A stretch of 64,000 bases of DNA. Source: Schizochytrium sp. CCTCC M209059 (lineage: Eukaryota; Sar; Bigyra; Thraustochytrida; Thraustochytriidae). Below the pieces are notes generated by a model. The model worked only from the letters and a program-made list of their open reading frames with translations. It was not told the origin of the DNA and made no database searches. Each line of letters starts with the position of its first letter. Positions within the stretch are counted from its first letter, which is position 1. Made by a program: the position numbers and the translations under genes. This document shows, one piece after another, positions 8,743 through 17,853 of the stretch. Location of the stretch: positions 424,711 to 488,710 of the forward strand of contig KN805375.1 in the NCBI GenBank assembly GCA_000818945.1, read 5' to 3'.

Positions 8743-9861
8743 CTACATGTGAAATGCAAGCTGGTCGATCGTGATTCCCATAACCTTGTGGAAATATCGA
8801 TTCCAAAAGCGGCCCTTGCTCAAATGCTGCGGAATAAGCTTGCGAAAAGGAGTGGCGAGCGCTGGGTCCAGATCCCAGGCAGCCTGCACAGCCTCTCTAT
8901 CGCGCGCCATGTCAAACTGAAACTCATTCGCAAAGCGATACAGCGACTCAAAAGCCTCCTGCGAATCGGTGTCTGGGCGCAAGAGCTCCAAATCTGTAAA
9001 AGTTTCGACTTGCGTAGACAAGACCAAAATGCGGGCCTTGAGCTCGGTCCAGAATCTATCCGACAGACCCGAAACCTTGCGCGCAGCAACATCCTCGAGC
9101 ATGACACTGAGAAAGGTAGGCGCAGCAAAGCGCAAAACCTTCATGACAGCCTTCTTGTCAATGTCACCCGCCTCGCGATCGCCATTGTCGGCATGCACTT
9201 TTGGTGGACGCGGGGGGTTCGCAGGTTTCGCGCGACCTACAAAGCGTGCAAGTTCAGTGTACGATGTGAAAGAGAGCCCAGAGAGTTGGTCAGCATGCGA
9301 GACAAAGCTTTTGCCAGCAACTTGGAATTCGCCTTGGTCCACGGTACCCGAGATGGAACGTCGCGACGTGAGCGAGAGCTCACCGGCGTCGTCTCCGAGA
9401 CCGGTAAAGAACCAGCGCCGAATGCGCGCCACATGAGTAAAGAAATTCTTAAAGAATATCTCCTCCGTGAGCTGTGTGGTTCGGACGAGCTGCGGCTTGA
9501 CCTTGGAAACACGCGGATCAAGAACACATGCTGCGAGGACTGCCTCACGGTCTCGGACGTGACTCAGCTCGAATAAGAAGCCCGTGGCCGCGGTGGCGTG
9601 AAGAACTCCAGGGTCTGGCTGCTTGAATGGCGCAAATCGCATCACCTTGCCCTCTTCAGGCGTCGTCAGCTCGAGGAGTTTGCTGCGGAAGATCCTGGTC
9701 CTGGCCGGATCCTTTTTGCACATTTTCACAATCCACTCGCGGGACGGCACTTCTTCCCAGTCTCCACGGAACCCAATCACGCTCGCGAGCAGCTCGGCCT
9801 CTGACGCATCGAGCTCTGGGACCTCGCCCGCGCTAGCCGGTGTCGAGGAGCTGGTGCCCAT
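8743..9861 (-). CDS. Tandem BSD-like domain protein, possibly N-myristoylated
   Basis: A 372-residue protein. Two segments resemble the BSD fold, a three-helix bundle found in TFIIH p62, synapse-associated and DOS2-like proteins. The first is at about 94-150 (AACVLDPRVSKVKPQL, then FFKNFFTHVARIRRWF). The second is at about 310-372, ending FWNRYFHKVMGITIDQL with the family's Phe-Trp-x-x-Tyr-Phe core. The N-terminus MGTSSSTP has Gly2 and small/Ser residues at 5-6, as for N-myristoylation. Such a lipid would point to a membrane-associated protein rather than TFIIH. The middle is Lys/Ala-rich and partly disordered. First ATG at 9859-9861; no introns. Exact role unknown. Confidence 0.7.
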   Translation of the reverse strand: MGTSSSTPASAGEVPELDASEAELLASVIGFRGDWEEVPSREWIVKMCKKDPARTRIFRSKLLELTTPEEGKVMRFAPFKQPDPGVLHATAATGFLFELSHVRDREAVLAACVLDPRVSKVKPQLVRTTQLTEEIFFKNFFTHVARIRRWFFTGLGDDAGELSLTSRRSISGTVDQGEFQVAGKSFVSHADQLSGLSFTSYTELARFVGRAKPANPPRPPKVHADNGDREAGDIDKKAVMKVLRFAAPTFLSVMLEDVAARKVSGLSDRFWTELKARILVLSTQVETFTDLELLRPDTDSQEAFESLYRFANEFQFDMARDREAVQAAWDLDPALATPFRKLIPQHLSKGRFWNRYFHKVMGITIDQLAFHM

Positions 9862-10391
9862 CGTTATCTATCTACCCGAACAGCCCCTCGCTTTCCTTTT
9901 CTCCTACGCCCGAGGCAGAGAGAGCACCTCTGGAAACCGGGGGCGCTCGCTGCCTGAGGGCCCTGTCTCGCCACGCCTCGTCTGCGCGCGCGCTCCGGCG
10001 CCCGGGCCCGCCTCTCCCTCGATAAGTCGCGCGCACAGCCGAGCTCAGGCTCCTGCGCGCTAGAGTTTTGCTCTCGCTGTCAGGCAGAGACGGTCAGAGA
10101 CGAACCTCCTCAAGGCCGGCTGGCGCGCGAGCGAGCGCAGAGTGATTCTTCGAGCATGGCGGCATCAACGCGCACGAGTCCGGCAACTAACTAGCCTAGA
10201 TCAACTTTTGGCTAGAGCAGCAGCAGCAGCAGCAAATTTCTGCGCGTGCGTGCAGAGCCAGCTGCGCGCCCACGTACACCCACCCACTCACTTTCGCAGC
10301 CTCGTAGCGCGCGTATCTTCGCGGGCGTTTTCGCGGGCGCCCCAAAGGGTTGGCCCGGCTGACACGGAGGGCGCGAAGTCGGTGGTCGACG
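9862..10391. other. Divergent promoter region
   Basis: A 530 bp GC-rich space shared by the BSD gene (-) and cyclophilin H gene (+). It has an (AGC)6 run near 10217-10234. No other element is recognised. Confidence 0.6.
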
Positions 10392-10940
10392 ATGGACGGG
10401 CTCTTGAGCGCGGCCGTGAAGCGCGGCAACCCGGTCGTGTTTATGGACGTGTCCATCGGAGGCCAACCGCAGGGGCGGCTGCGCTTTGAGCTCCGCAAGG
10501 ACGTGGTCCCGCGTACGGCGGAAAACTTTCGACAGCTGTGCACAGGCGAGCTGCGCAAGGACGGTTTTCCAGAAGGCTACAAAGGAAGCAAGTTTCATCG
10601 CATCATCAAAGACTTCATGGTCCAGGGTGGCGACTTTATCAATGGAGACGGGACTGGGAGTACCTCAATCTATGGCACACGTTTTGAGGACGAAAACTTC
10701 ACGCTCAAACACGAGGGACCGGGCTTGCTATGTATGGCCAACTCAGGTCCCAACACCAATGGTTGTCAGTTCTTTATTACGTGCGCAAAGTGCGAATGGC
10801 TTGACGGAAAGCACGTGGTCTTTGGCAAGCTTCTTCCTGACGAGGAGGCCATGCTTCTTCTTCGTAAGCTAGAGAACGTGAAAACCAAGGCGCAGAGCCC
10901 TTTGCTTGATTGCGTCGTCACGGAATGCGGTGAACTTTAA
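10392..10940 (+). CDS. PPIH: Cyclophilin H, U4/U6 snRNP-associated peptidyl-prolyl isomerase
   Basis: A 182-residue single-domain cyclophilin, very near the usual 177 of PPIH. It shows the catalytic FHRIIKDFMVQGGDF block, the MANSGPNTNGCQFFIT block and the CEWLDGKHVVFG block with the binding-pocket Trp. Features that separate PPIH from cyclophilin A are present: NPVVFMDVSIGG at the start, FRQLCTGELRKDGFPEGYKG, and the C-terminal CGE(L). The family member sits in the spliceosome, bound to PRPF4 of the U4/U6.U5 tri-snRNP. The frame runs further upstream, but the first ATG is at 10392. It is intronless and shares its promoter region with the BSD gene. Confidence 0.95.
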   Translation: MDGLLSAAVKRGNPVVFMDVSIGGQPQGRLRFELRKDVVPRTAENFRQLCTGELRKDGFPEGYKGSKFHRIIKDFMVQGGDFINGDGTGSTSIYGTRFEDENFTLKHEGPGLLCMANSGPNTNGCQFFITCAKCEWLDGKHVVFGKLLPDEEAMLLLRKLENVKTKAQSPLLDCVVTECGEL

Positions 10941-11025
10941 CAAGGGACAGGTATCCCTTCTCTCTTTCTGTGCTGCCAGCGTTTAAGGCAATGCTTCAGA
11001 TGTGATCCCGTTCAAAAGGGTCCAG

Positions 11026-11043
11026 GGCCTAGGTCGCTAGGCC
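11026..11043. repeat. Perfect hairpin with GGCCTAG stem
   Basis: GGCCTAG, a four-base loop GTCG, then CTAGGCC, 86 bp downstream of the cyclophilin H stop. It is followed by a T-rich stretch. In RNA this would be a stable stem; a role in 3' end formation or mRNA stability is possible but unproven. Confidence 0.8.
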
Positions 11044-11358
11044 ATTTTATTTTACTGTGTCAGCGTCAGCTTGAAGAGTGAGACTTTTGCGGTGGATGTC
11101 GGATCTGATTGACTGAATGAAGCGCGCTCTGTCTCGCTTTGCCTAAATGTTGACGAGGAATCATGCTTTGCGCACAAAGGTCGTGGCCGACAAACGTATT
11201 GACCGGGAAGAGCTTTTCTCCATTATCGTTCTATTTTTCCGATGGGATTGAGCCGTCCGTTCAAACAAAGGTGGAGTCGAACAAACGAATGTCCTTCCCA
11301 ATCAAGCGCAGAAAGCCTTGACAAGATGCAATGTCACTCTTTCTCTTTCTCTCTCTTT

Positions 11359-11379
11359 CACACACACACACACACACAC
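11359..11379. repeat. (CA)n microsatellite
   Basis: Ten CA units after a pyrimidine-rich TTTCTCTC tract, in the convergent intergenic space. Confidence 0.95.
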
Positions 11380-11849
11380 TCACTCAAGAAAGATAAGACG
11401 GAAAGCGGTCTTTCGCTTGGAAAAGCCAAAGTGAGCAAAGGATATCGGTAACTGCAGACTTTGGAGGGCACGTTTCTGAGCATGTCATTATTAGTAGCAC
11501 GTGCATTATTCCACCCGCGAAAAAGAAGCAGGATTCCGCCCGTGAAAGAGTTTCACACATCTCATTCAAGAACACGCACAGCAAATAACAAATCCATGTG
11601 AAAAACAATGAATTGAGCATAGTATCATATGTGCGATCTACACACGCGGGCGTGCACGGACAACGCGTCTTTTACTTCCCAGCAATTCTTTCTCCCGGTT
11701 TCCGTCTTTGCCTATTGATAATTTTTTCTCCCTACTCCCTTCTGTTGTTGGATATTCGGATTGCTTTTTCTGATCAAAATCGAACCTGCTCGCACGTCTT
11801 GGGCTTCTTGTCTTTTTCGTCTTTTTCTTTTTTTTCCCTCTTCTGATTT

Positions 11850-13100
11850 TTAAACAACGTAACACACGATGGCAGTCATGTTGTCGGCCTGATTTCCAAA
11901 GTGGGCGTGCGCGAGGCGCATATTGACAGACATGAGCGCCTGCGCTGCAGGCTTGCAGTCGCCAGAGCGAACAACCTGGTTGACAATTTCCTCGCGAAGA
12001 GCCTCGACCACAACGTCCGGGTATTTGAAGTTATCCCAGACTCCATCGGTGCAAACGAGCAAGCACGATGGACCCGTCCCGGATTTGTGCAGATCGGCGA
12101 GGTTTAGGTCGCGGACTTCTGGAACGCAGCTGACACCAAAGCTGTTGAGGTGATAGTCGGCCAAAGACCGAGTGAACGCGAGAGCATCTTGGAAACGAGC
12201 CTGCGGGCTCGGCGGGGTCGTAACGAGCGTCGCAAACTCACTGCGCACGTTCTTAAAGTACGATCCACAATTGGTGCGCTTGATATTGTCTGGATCGTCT
12301 GGATCCACGTCAAAGATGGGAGGGCACGTGGCCTTGCTCATGGACGATGCATCGTAGACGAATCGAAGCTGCGGCATGCGGCCAGACTCGTCGGGTCGGA
12401 ACTCGCGAATTCTTTTGAATTCTGACACGCTCTCTGGCGAGTGTTCCGCCGAGAGCTCTTCGTAGAGAGCGGTCCCGTCCGCGTCAATGCTGCCCCAAAG
12501 CGCCGTTGAGTCGCCCACGTTGGCCACGATCATACGGTTGCTGCCGCCAAAGACAATGACGACAGTGGCAGTGGTGCCGCCGTGCGTACAGGACCACGAG
12601 TTGGCGCTTGTCCTGCGTTTAATGAGAAATCCTTCCTCCGTTTCCTGCACTTGCCATCCGGCATGAACGTATTTCTCACGAAATCGGTTGCGGATGGCGT
12701 CGTGGGCTGCCTGGAAAATCTCCGTCAACGTTGTCTCGGGGTCTTCGGAAACCTTTTCCATCGTTTCTGTTTTGCTCAGGTGCTCATGAAAGGTGTCTCG
12801 CGCAACTTCTGCGGCAAGCTCGCCCAGCTCTCGCCCGTGGCCGTCAAAGACGGCCATGACGAGATTTTGCTCCACCATGAAGAAGTCGAATTTGTCCTGG
12901 TTCACGGCGCCCCCGCCAATATCCGTGGCTGCCGACACCAAGAGTCGCAGCCCGCCCCCATTGTCGTTATTCTCGTCGTTCTCCAGACTTTGACCCGGGG
13001 CCACGCCGTCGAGCGCGGCCAAGTCGTCGGCGAACTGGTCAAAGTGCGACGTGAGCTGCCTCGTCAGGGCCGGGGGTTTGGGCGGCATACCGTCGCTCAT
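11850..13100 (-). CDS. PP2C-type (PPM) Ser/Thr protein phosphatase
   Basis: A 416-residue metal-dependent phosphatase. Conserved pieces in order: NQDKFDFF (67-74) replacing the usual GRR--NED; the metal-binding VFDGHGRE with Asp86-Gly87-His88-Gly89; GGTTATVVIVFGG; MIVANVGDSTALW; LLVCTDGVWDNF with metal ligand Asp352; and the terminal NQADNMTAIV with Asp406. Length and order match the PPM family; no transmembrane segment or signal peptide is evident, so cytosolic or nuclear. The usual Arg of the first motif, which contacts phosphate in classical PP2C, is not obvious here, so phosphate binding may differ. Substrate unknown. The start ATG lies directly downstream of a striking tetranucleotide array. 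No introns. Confidence 0.92.
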   Translation of the reverse strand: MSDGMPPKPPALTRQLTSHFDQFADDLAALDGVAPGQSLENDENNDNGGGLRLLVSAATDIGGGAVNQDKFDFFMVEQNLVMAVFDGHGRELGELAAEVARDTFHEHLSKTETMEKVSEDPETTLTEIFQAAHDAIRNRFREKYVHAGWQVQETEEGFLIKRRTSANSWSCTHGGTTATVVIVFGGSNRMIVANVGDSTALWGSIDADGTALYEELSAEHSPESVSEFKRIREFRPDESGRMPQLRFVYDASSMSKATCPPIFDVDPDDPDNIKRTNCGSYFKNVRSEFATLVTTPPSPQARFQDALAFTRSLADYHLNSFGVSCVPEVRDLNLADLHKSGTGPSCLLVCTDGVWDNFKYPDVVVEALREEIVNQVVRSGDCKPAAQALMSVNMRLAHAHFGNQADNMTAIVCYVV

Positions 13101-13107
13101 TCTGGCT

Positions 13108-13184
13108 CAATCAATCAAACAGTCAATCAATCAATCAATCGATCGATCGATCGATCAAGCAAGCAAGCAAGCAAGCAAGCAAGC
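13108..13184. repeat. Compound (AATC)n-(GATC)n-(AAGC)n array
   Basis: Three different perfect tetranucleotide blocks follow one another, ending in seven AAGC units. It starts 8 bp upstream of the PP2C start codon, so it is probably transcribed in the 5' UTR. The GATC block is self-complementary. Confidence 0.95.
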
Positions 13185-13656
13185 ACGCTCGCTGGCCTCC
13201 GCGAAGGCTAAGATACGCGGCGACGTCGACGTCGGCAGCCAGGCAGGCTGGCGGCCCCCCGCGGCTTCTTCTTTCTTCTTCTTTGACGCGACGGGCGCGT
13301 GAGATGGGATGCGGGGACGCGAGCAAGCAGTAAGCACGAACTGGCGCTAGGCTGCCCGCCTGCCTAGCTTGCGCCGCGCGCGAGCGGAGCGGACTCGAGC
13401 CGAGTCGAGTCGAGTCGAGTCGAGCAGACCTGGTCTGGCGCCTTGGCCTCGCAAGCGCGTGCTCTCCTCCTCCTCCGCCTCCTCCCTGCTCGTCCTCGCG
13501 CGGGCAGGCGTGCAGGGCTCGCCGCCGCTGCTGCGACCGACGGGCCGGGGCCTCGGGGCGCGGGCGCGCACGGGCGTGCGTGCGAGCGAGCGAGCGCGAG
13601 CGCGGGCGAGCGAGCGTGCGCAGAGGCGGGATCGGAGTCTGCCTTTTCCTCGACTT

Positions 13657-13690
13657 GCTTGCTTGCTTGCTTGCTTGCTTGCTCGCTTGC
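13657..13690. repeat. (GCTT)n array, reverse complement of the AAGC array
   Basis: Six perfect GCTT units plus variants. They are the exact reverse complement of the AAGC block 470 bp to the left, making a widely spaced inverted repeat. Confidence 0.9.
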
Positions 13691-15028
13691 GTACAATACT
13701 AATACAAGGGAGGCAGTATCCTTGAAGGGAAGAAGGTGTGTGTGTGTCATTTCGGGGCCCCGAAGGTACCCTGAATGGCTGGCTGGGCAGTCTTGAGGCG
13801 AGCCAAGGTGTAGAGGTACGGAGAACGTGGACGTCGAGGATGGAGAGGCGAGAAAGAAGAAGAAAGAAGAGGAAAGCACAGCACAGCACAGGAAAAGGTG
13901 GAGATCAGGAGAGGAGAGGAGAGCAGAGGAGAGGAGAGCAGAGCAGAGAAAAAGAGCGAGATTTGGGATTTGGAGGAGGATCTGAATGGATTTTCGGGGG
14001 GTATAAAAGTATAGTCCTGGGTACGTTTGTTTGCCCATGGTAGCATCATGATGAAAATCAATACACAGATAATGCATGCCCTTGCGTCGCAAATGCATGC
14101 TGTCTCGCTGCTTAGTGGTCGTTTGTGTAAATTTCTACATTTTGTCGTTCTCTTTGTGAGTATAGTATAGACTGCTGGTGATTCCGTCAAGACTAGGCCT
14201 ACAAAGCCTAGAAGGCTAGTTCAGTTTATGCATGCGTCCGGCCGACCAGGTTTGTACAAGATTTGCTGGCCAACTGGTGGCAGCACCAGCTGTCGCGACG
14301 GGCCGTAATCCCCCAAGTTTTATTGGTGCTTGTGCCCAGAAGGACGGCCTCGATACGCTTCCTTTGCCTTGGTTTTTGTGCACTCACAAATTGGGTCGGT
14401 GGATAGGACATGCACCCCAAGTCTCGTTGTTGCATTTTTCTCGCTGCGAGGTCTCTCTCTGCCAGGAGCTAGAGCACAGAGTCTCGCTCAGCTGCAGACC
14501 GCATGCCTCCAGCGCAGAGCAGAGCACGATACAGCACAGCAGATCACAGCACAGCAGAAAGGATCGGGTCAAAAATGGTGTAATGTACTATAAAGAAAAT
14601 CCATCCTCTCATGATTCTTGAATACTACGTTGCCATTTCCGGCCTTGCGCAGAAGCCGCCAACAAACCCCAAAACGAACGAGAGAAAAGACCTGGTGGCG
14701 CGCGCAAGCACACGCGGAGCCCTCGAGCTTGAGCACGAGCTGCAAAGCGCAGCGAGGATCTCCTGTCGGCCCGCGCACGATCGACGGCGAGACGACCTCC
14801 TGCACGTGGACTTGAAGAGCAGCAGAGCCGGTCGTGAATTCGACGGGAAGCCGAGCTCAGCTCCTGCGAGGCAAGGCCTTGACGGCGTCCAGGCGCGAAG
14901 GAAAGGCGGCGCGGCATAGCACCGCACTGTACTGCACTGCACCGCACTGCACGGCGCGCAAAACAGTCTCCTATCGCCAGCAACGCACGAACGCGTTAGA
15001 GAAGAAGAGCTCGCGACGAGACAAGAAG

Positions 15029-16297
15029 ATGCTGGCACGATCGCCCAAGACGTTTCTCCTGCAGGCCGGAGCACGCGCGAAAAGCTCGGCTTTGCTGACC
15101 CATGGGGCCCGCGCAATGAGCTCGGTGGGCGTGGACATATACAACCCCACCGACGAGCACCGCGCTCTGCGGCAAATGGTCCGCAAGTTCGCCGAGGAAG
15201 AAGTTGATCCGCAGGCCCTCGAATACAACCGCGAGGAGAAATTCAACATTGACCTCTACCGCAAGCTTGGAGATCTCGGACTCTTGGGTCTCACTGTGCC
15301 GACAAAGTACGGCGGCTCCGAAATGGACTGCTCGGCCGTATGCTCTGTCCACGAGGAGCTGGCCGCCGCCGACCCTGCCTTTTGCCTCAGCTACCTCGCG
15401 CACTCGCTACTCTTTGTCAATAATCTGACGCGCAATGGCAGCGAGGCGCAAAAGCAAAAGTGGCTCCCGGACTCATGCTCGGGCAAGATCATTGGTGGCA
15501 TGGGCATGTCCGAGCCCAACCATGGCACCGATGTTCTCGGTCTGCAGACCTCTGCCAAAAAGGACGGGGACGAGTGGGTTCTCAAGGGGTCTAAGATGTG
15601 GATCACGAATGGCTGCATCGACGACGAGACGCTCGGTGACATCTTTCTCGTGTACGCGCGTACTGGTCCCCGTGCCATCTCCCTTTTCCTCGTCGAAAAG
15701 GGCATGCCCGGCTTTAGCCTTGGCCAGCGCATCAAGGACAAGTGTGGCATGCGTGCCAGCGCCACGGCGGAACTCGTTTTTGATGACGTGCGTCTTCCTG
15801 CCGAGAACCTCGTAGGCGAAGAGGGCGGCGCCGTCGTGTGCATGATGCGCAACCTCGAGGTCGAGCGCATTGCCCTCGGAGCCATGAGCTGCGGTATTGC
15901 GCGTCGCAGCTTTGAGGTCATGAACCAATACGCCAAGGATCGTGTCGCCTTTGGCCAGCCCCTCACACAGTTTGGTCAGATTCAGCGCTACATTGGCGAG
16001 AGCTACGCCCAGTACATGGCAGGCCGCGCCTACACGTATGACGTTGCGCAGCGCATCGACCTCGACGAATCGGGCCATCGTCTTGAGACCGATGGCGTCA
16101 AGCTCTTTACCACCGCCATGGGCAAGGCTGTCGCTGACAACGCTATCCAAGTTCTTGGTGGTGCCGGCTACATTGGCGATTATCAGGTCGAGCGTCTCTG
16201 GCGTGATGCCAAGCTTCTTGAGATTGGTGGCGGCACCCTCGAGTCTCACCAGAAGAACATGGTCCGCGAGCTCTCCCAGATCTCCAAGATCGAATAG
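15029..16297 (+). CDS. IVD: Acyl-CoA dehydrogenase, isovaleryl-CoA dehydrogenase type, mitochondrial
   Basis: A 422-residue flavoenzyme of leucine breakdown: isovaleryl-CoA to 3-methylcrotonyl-CoA, passing electrons to ETF. A 30-residue Arg/Ala/Ser-rich start (MLARSPKTFLLQAGARAKSS) looks like a mitochondrial presequence. Family blocks: NPTDEHRALRQMVRKFAEEEVDP near the N-terminus, SEPNHGTDV (161-169) and WITNG (191-195) in the FAD/substrate middle domain, and RDAKLLEIGGGT (392-403). The general base supports the subtype. The late position used by MCAD/SCAD is Gly401 (IGGGT) instead of Glu, whereas NLEVERIAL supplies Glu279 at the position used by isovaleryl-CoA dehydrogenase. Frame is open upstream, but 15029 is the ATG that gives the presequence. 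No introns. Confidence 0.88.
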   Translation: MLARSPKTFLLQAGARAKSSALLTHGARAMSSVGVDIYNPTDEHRALRQMVRKFAEEEVDPQALEYNREEKFNIDLYRKLGDLGLLGLTVPTKYGGSEMDCSAVCSVHEELAAADPAFCLSYLAHSLLFVNNLTRNGSEAQKQKWLPDSCSGKIIGGMGMSEPNHGTDVLGLQTSAKKDGDEWVLKGSKMWITNGCIDDETLGDIFLVYARTGPRAISLFLVEKGMPGFSLGQRIKDKCGMRASATAELVFDDVRLPAENLVGEEGGAVVCMMRNLEVERIALGAMSCGIARRSFEVMNQYAKDRVAFGQPLTQFGQIQRYIGESYAQYMAGRAYTYDVAQRIDLDESGHRLETDGVKLFTTAMGKAVADNAIQVLGGAGYIGDYQVERLWRDAKLLEIGGGTLESHQKNMVRELSQISKIE

Positions 16298-16556
16298 GCA
16301 TCCTAGACGCGGCAGAAAAGGCTTGCCCGTCAATTTGACAAAGAGAAGAAAGAAGAAAGAATATTTGCATGCATGTAATACCCTTCATGGACTTGCGTCC
16401 TCGAGAGGTCATTGCGGGTCGATTGACTTCCTTTGCGTAAAGAGAAGGAAAGAGTCGAAAGTCTTTGCGTTTCCCGACACGCAAGATCTTCAAGGCAATG
16501 AGAATGCCCATACACTGTAGTTTTCCAACCCCTCTTACCAAAAAAGAAGAAAATCA

Positions 16557-17180
16557 TTACATGAGTCGGGCGCGCTTTCCGACAAGAGGCTTAGGGCGCG
16601 TCTTGAAGAGTAGTTTCTGCCGAATAATGCCACGTACCGCAAATTTGGCGACGGGAAGCTGGTCACTATCCTCAATGTTGTTTGCAGCTCCATCATGATC
16701 CTCGATTCGCTCAATAACTGCGAAAGGTTTAGGAATCTTGACAATTTTGCCCTCAAGACGATGAACACCAATCTCAAGAATGGGAACCCCATTGTCGAAT
16801 GTGAGCTCCCCGAGAGTCTGGCCGCCAAGACCTTGGTGCTCAAGTGTGATGGCTGTGGCCTTTCTCCGCTTTGCCGAAGACGTGTTTTCGTCGTTGTTGT
16901 CGTTATTCTCCATGTCTTCCTCGTCCTCGTTGCCTTCATTGTCATTGTTATTGTCAGCTTCTTCTTCCTCTTCAGAGACACAGTCTTCGCCGTCAGCATC
17001 TTTTCGATGCGCCACAGCAAGTGTTCCCTGCAGCTCGATCATGGCCCATTCGCGAGCAGCCTCAGGAGCAAGGGTTTTCCCGGTGTCGGCATGTGGTTGT
17101 GCGCCGCCATGTGAGGCCACCTCGTCCTCGGGCGGCCAAAGACACACAGCGCGCGCCAACGGCGGCGCTACGGCGGCCAT
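16557..17180 (-). CDS. CTF8: Ctf8, subunit of the alternative clamp loader Ctf18-RFC
   Basis: A 207-residue protein. EWAMIELQGTL (44-54) and the C-terminal half (QTLGELTFDNGVPILEIG, then RLEGKIVKIPKPFAVIE, then IIRQKLLFKTRPKPLV) match the whole Ctf8 family pattern in order. Ctf8 with Dcc1 joins Ctf18-RFC and helps load PCNA and set up sister-chromatid cohesion in the nucleus. Two family blocks are separated here by an acidic Glu/Asp/Asn-rich insertion at about 64-102. The frame is open for another 74 codons upstream, but that part is hydrophobic, then Pro/Arg-rich, and unlike the family; Met at 17178-17180 is chosen. Human CHTF8 is shorter (about 121 residues), so the insertion and N-terminal 40 residues are extra. 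Confidence 0.88.
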   Translation of the reverse strand: MAAVAPPLARAVCLWPPEDEVASHGGAQPHADTGKTLAPEAAREWAMIELQGTLAVAHRKDADGEDCVSEEEEEADNNNDNEGNEDEEDMENNDNNDENTSSAKRRKATAITLEHQGLGGQTLGELTFDNGVPILEIGVHRLEGKIVKIPKPFAVIERIEDHDGAANNIEDSDQLPVAKFAVRGIIRQKLLFKTRPKPLVGKRARLM

Positions 17181-17853
17181 CACGCGTCCGCACGTATGTT
17201 TGTGTGGTCTGCCCCGAGTCCTGCGGATAGTGTGCCTCGGTGCTGCTGGTTCTGCTTGAGGCTTGTCGTCCTCCTCGTTGATGTTCTTGCTCGACTCTGT
17301 TGGCACAGGCAGAGTGACAGTTAGGTTCAAACTGCGTTGCGCACATTTAAAGAAAAACAGAAATAGAAAGACATATTCTATTTTCAGCCTGTGAAGTGTC
17401 ACGGTGAGAAGATCTCACGTCTCGGACAGCGGAACATCGAAACGGACGCACGCGTACATACGCGGCTATCGCAGCATTCCCACCAAGTCGTCCTAAGCCT
17501 ACTCTTATCTTTTCTTTTTTTCATTCGGGAGACCCGGTTTGTGTGAGATTCCGGAAAAAAACCCTCTTGTTGGATATGTTGAACCTGGGAGGACAAGGTG
17601 AGGAAGAAGGATGGGCAAGCAAGTAAAGTTAATAATGGGATGCTGAGATGGAATCCAGTGGAGCCAAGCGTCTTCAAGTAAAGCCTCTCTTCTTGCGCGC
17701 GTTCTGGTGCATAGTCTTGAGCCTAGAGAGATCGTAGGGGTACAGGGTGCATGGTTTTTGCGACTGCGGTGTGACCACACGAAGGCTGCGCAGTCATCCA
17801 ACATCTCATGCAGATTCGCAACCTTGGCAAAGAAACGAGCATCTCGTTACATC
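17181..17853. other. Intergenic space between two minus-strand genes
   Basis: It holds the Ctf8 5' region and the 3' UTR of the AlkB-like gene. A minus-strand frame of 92 codons (17399-17677) begins with a hydrophobic stretch, but has no further protein-like features and I do not call it. Confidence 0.55.

Larger units (their letters stand above)
10941..11849. other. Convergent 3' intergenic space
   Basis: 0.9 kb between the stops of the cyclophilin H and PP2C genes. It holds a perfect 7-bp-stem hairpin, a CA dinucleotide run and pyrimidine-rich stretches near 11340-11360 and 11800-11845. The small open frames lack coding character. Confidence 0.65.
13101..15028. other. Long divergent promoter region with many simple repeats
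   Basis: 1.9 kb between the PP2C gene (-) and the acyl-CoA dehydrogenase gene (+). In order it holds: AATC/GATC/AAGC arrays (13108-13184); GC-rich DNA with a GAGTC pentamer run (13395-13425); a GCTT array (13657-13690); a GAGAG/GCAGA purine tract (about 13850-13950); a TATA-like TATAAAA at 14002-14008; a CTAGGC/GCCTAG inverted repeat (14193-14211); and a GCACTGCAC/ACTGC-rich tract near 14920-14955. No convincing gene was found, though a small or non-coding transcript near the TATA-like site cannot be excluded. Confidence 0.6.

Noticed and set aside
14002..14167. TATA-like box followed by a 40-codon ATG frame
   Set aside because: No homology, no clear transcript; the box may serve the dehydrogenase gene or be chance.
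13347..14190. Minus-strand frames up to 244 codons
   Set aside because: They consist of translated GCTT, GAGTC and GAGAG simple repeats.
17399..17677. 92-codon minus-strand frame with a hydrophobic start
   Set aside because: Only the first 30 residues look like a signal peptide; the rest is basic and without recognisable pattern, and it lies in the 5' region of Ctf8.
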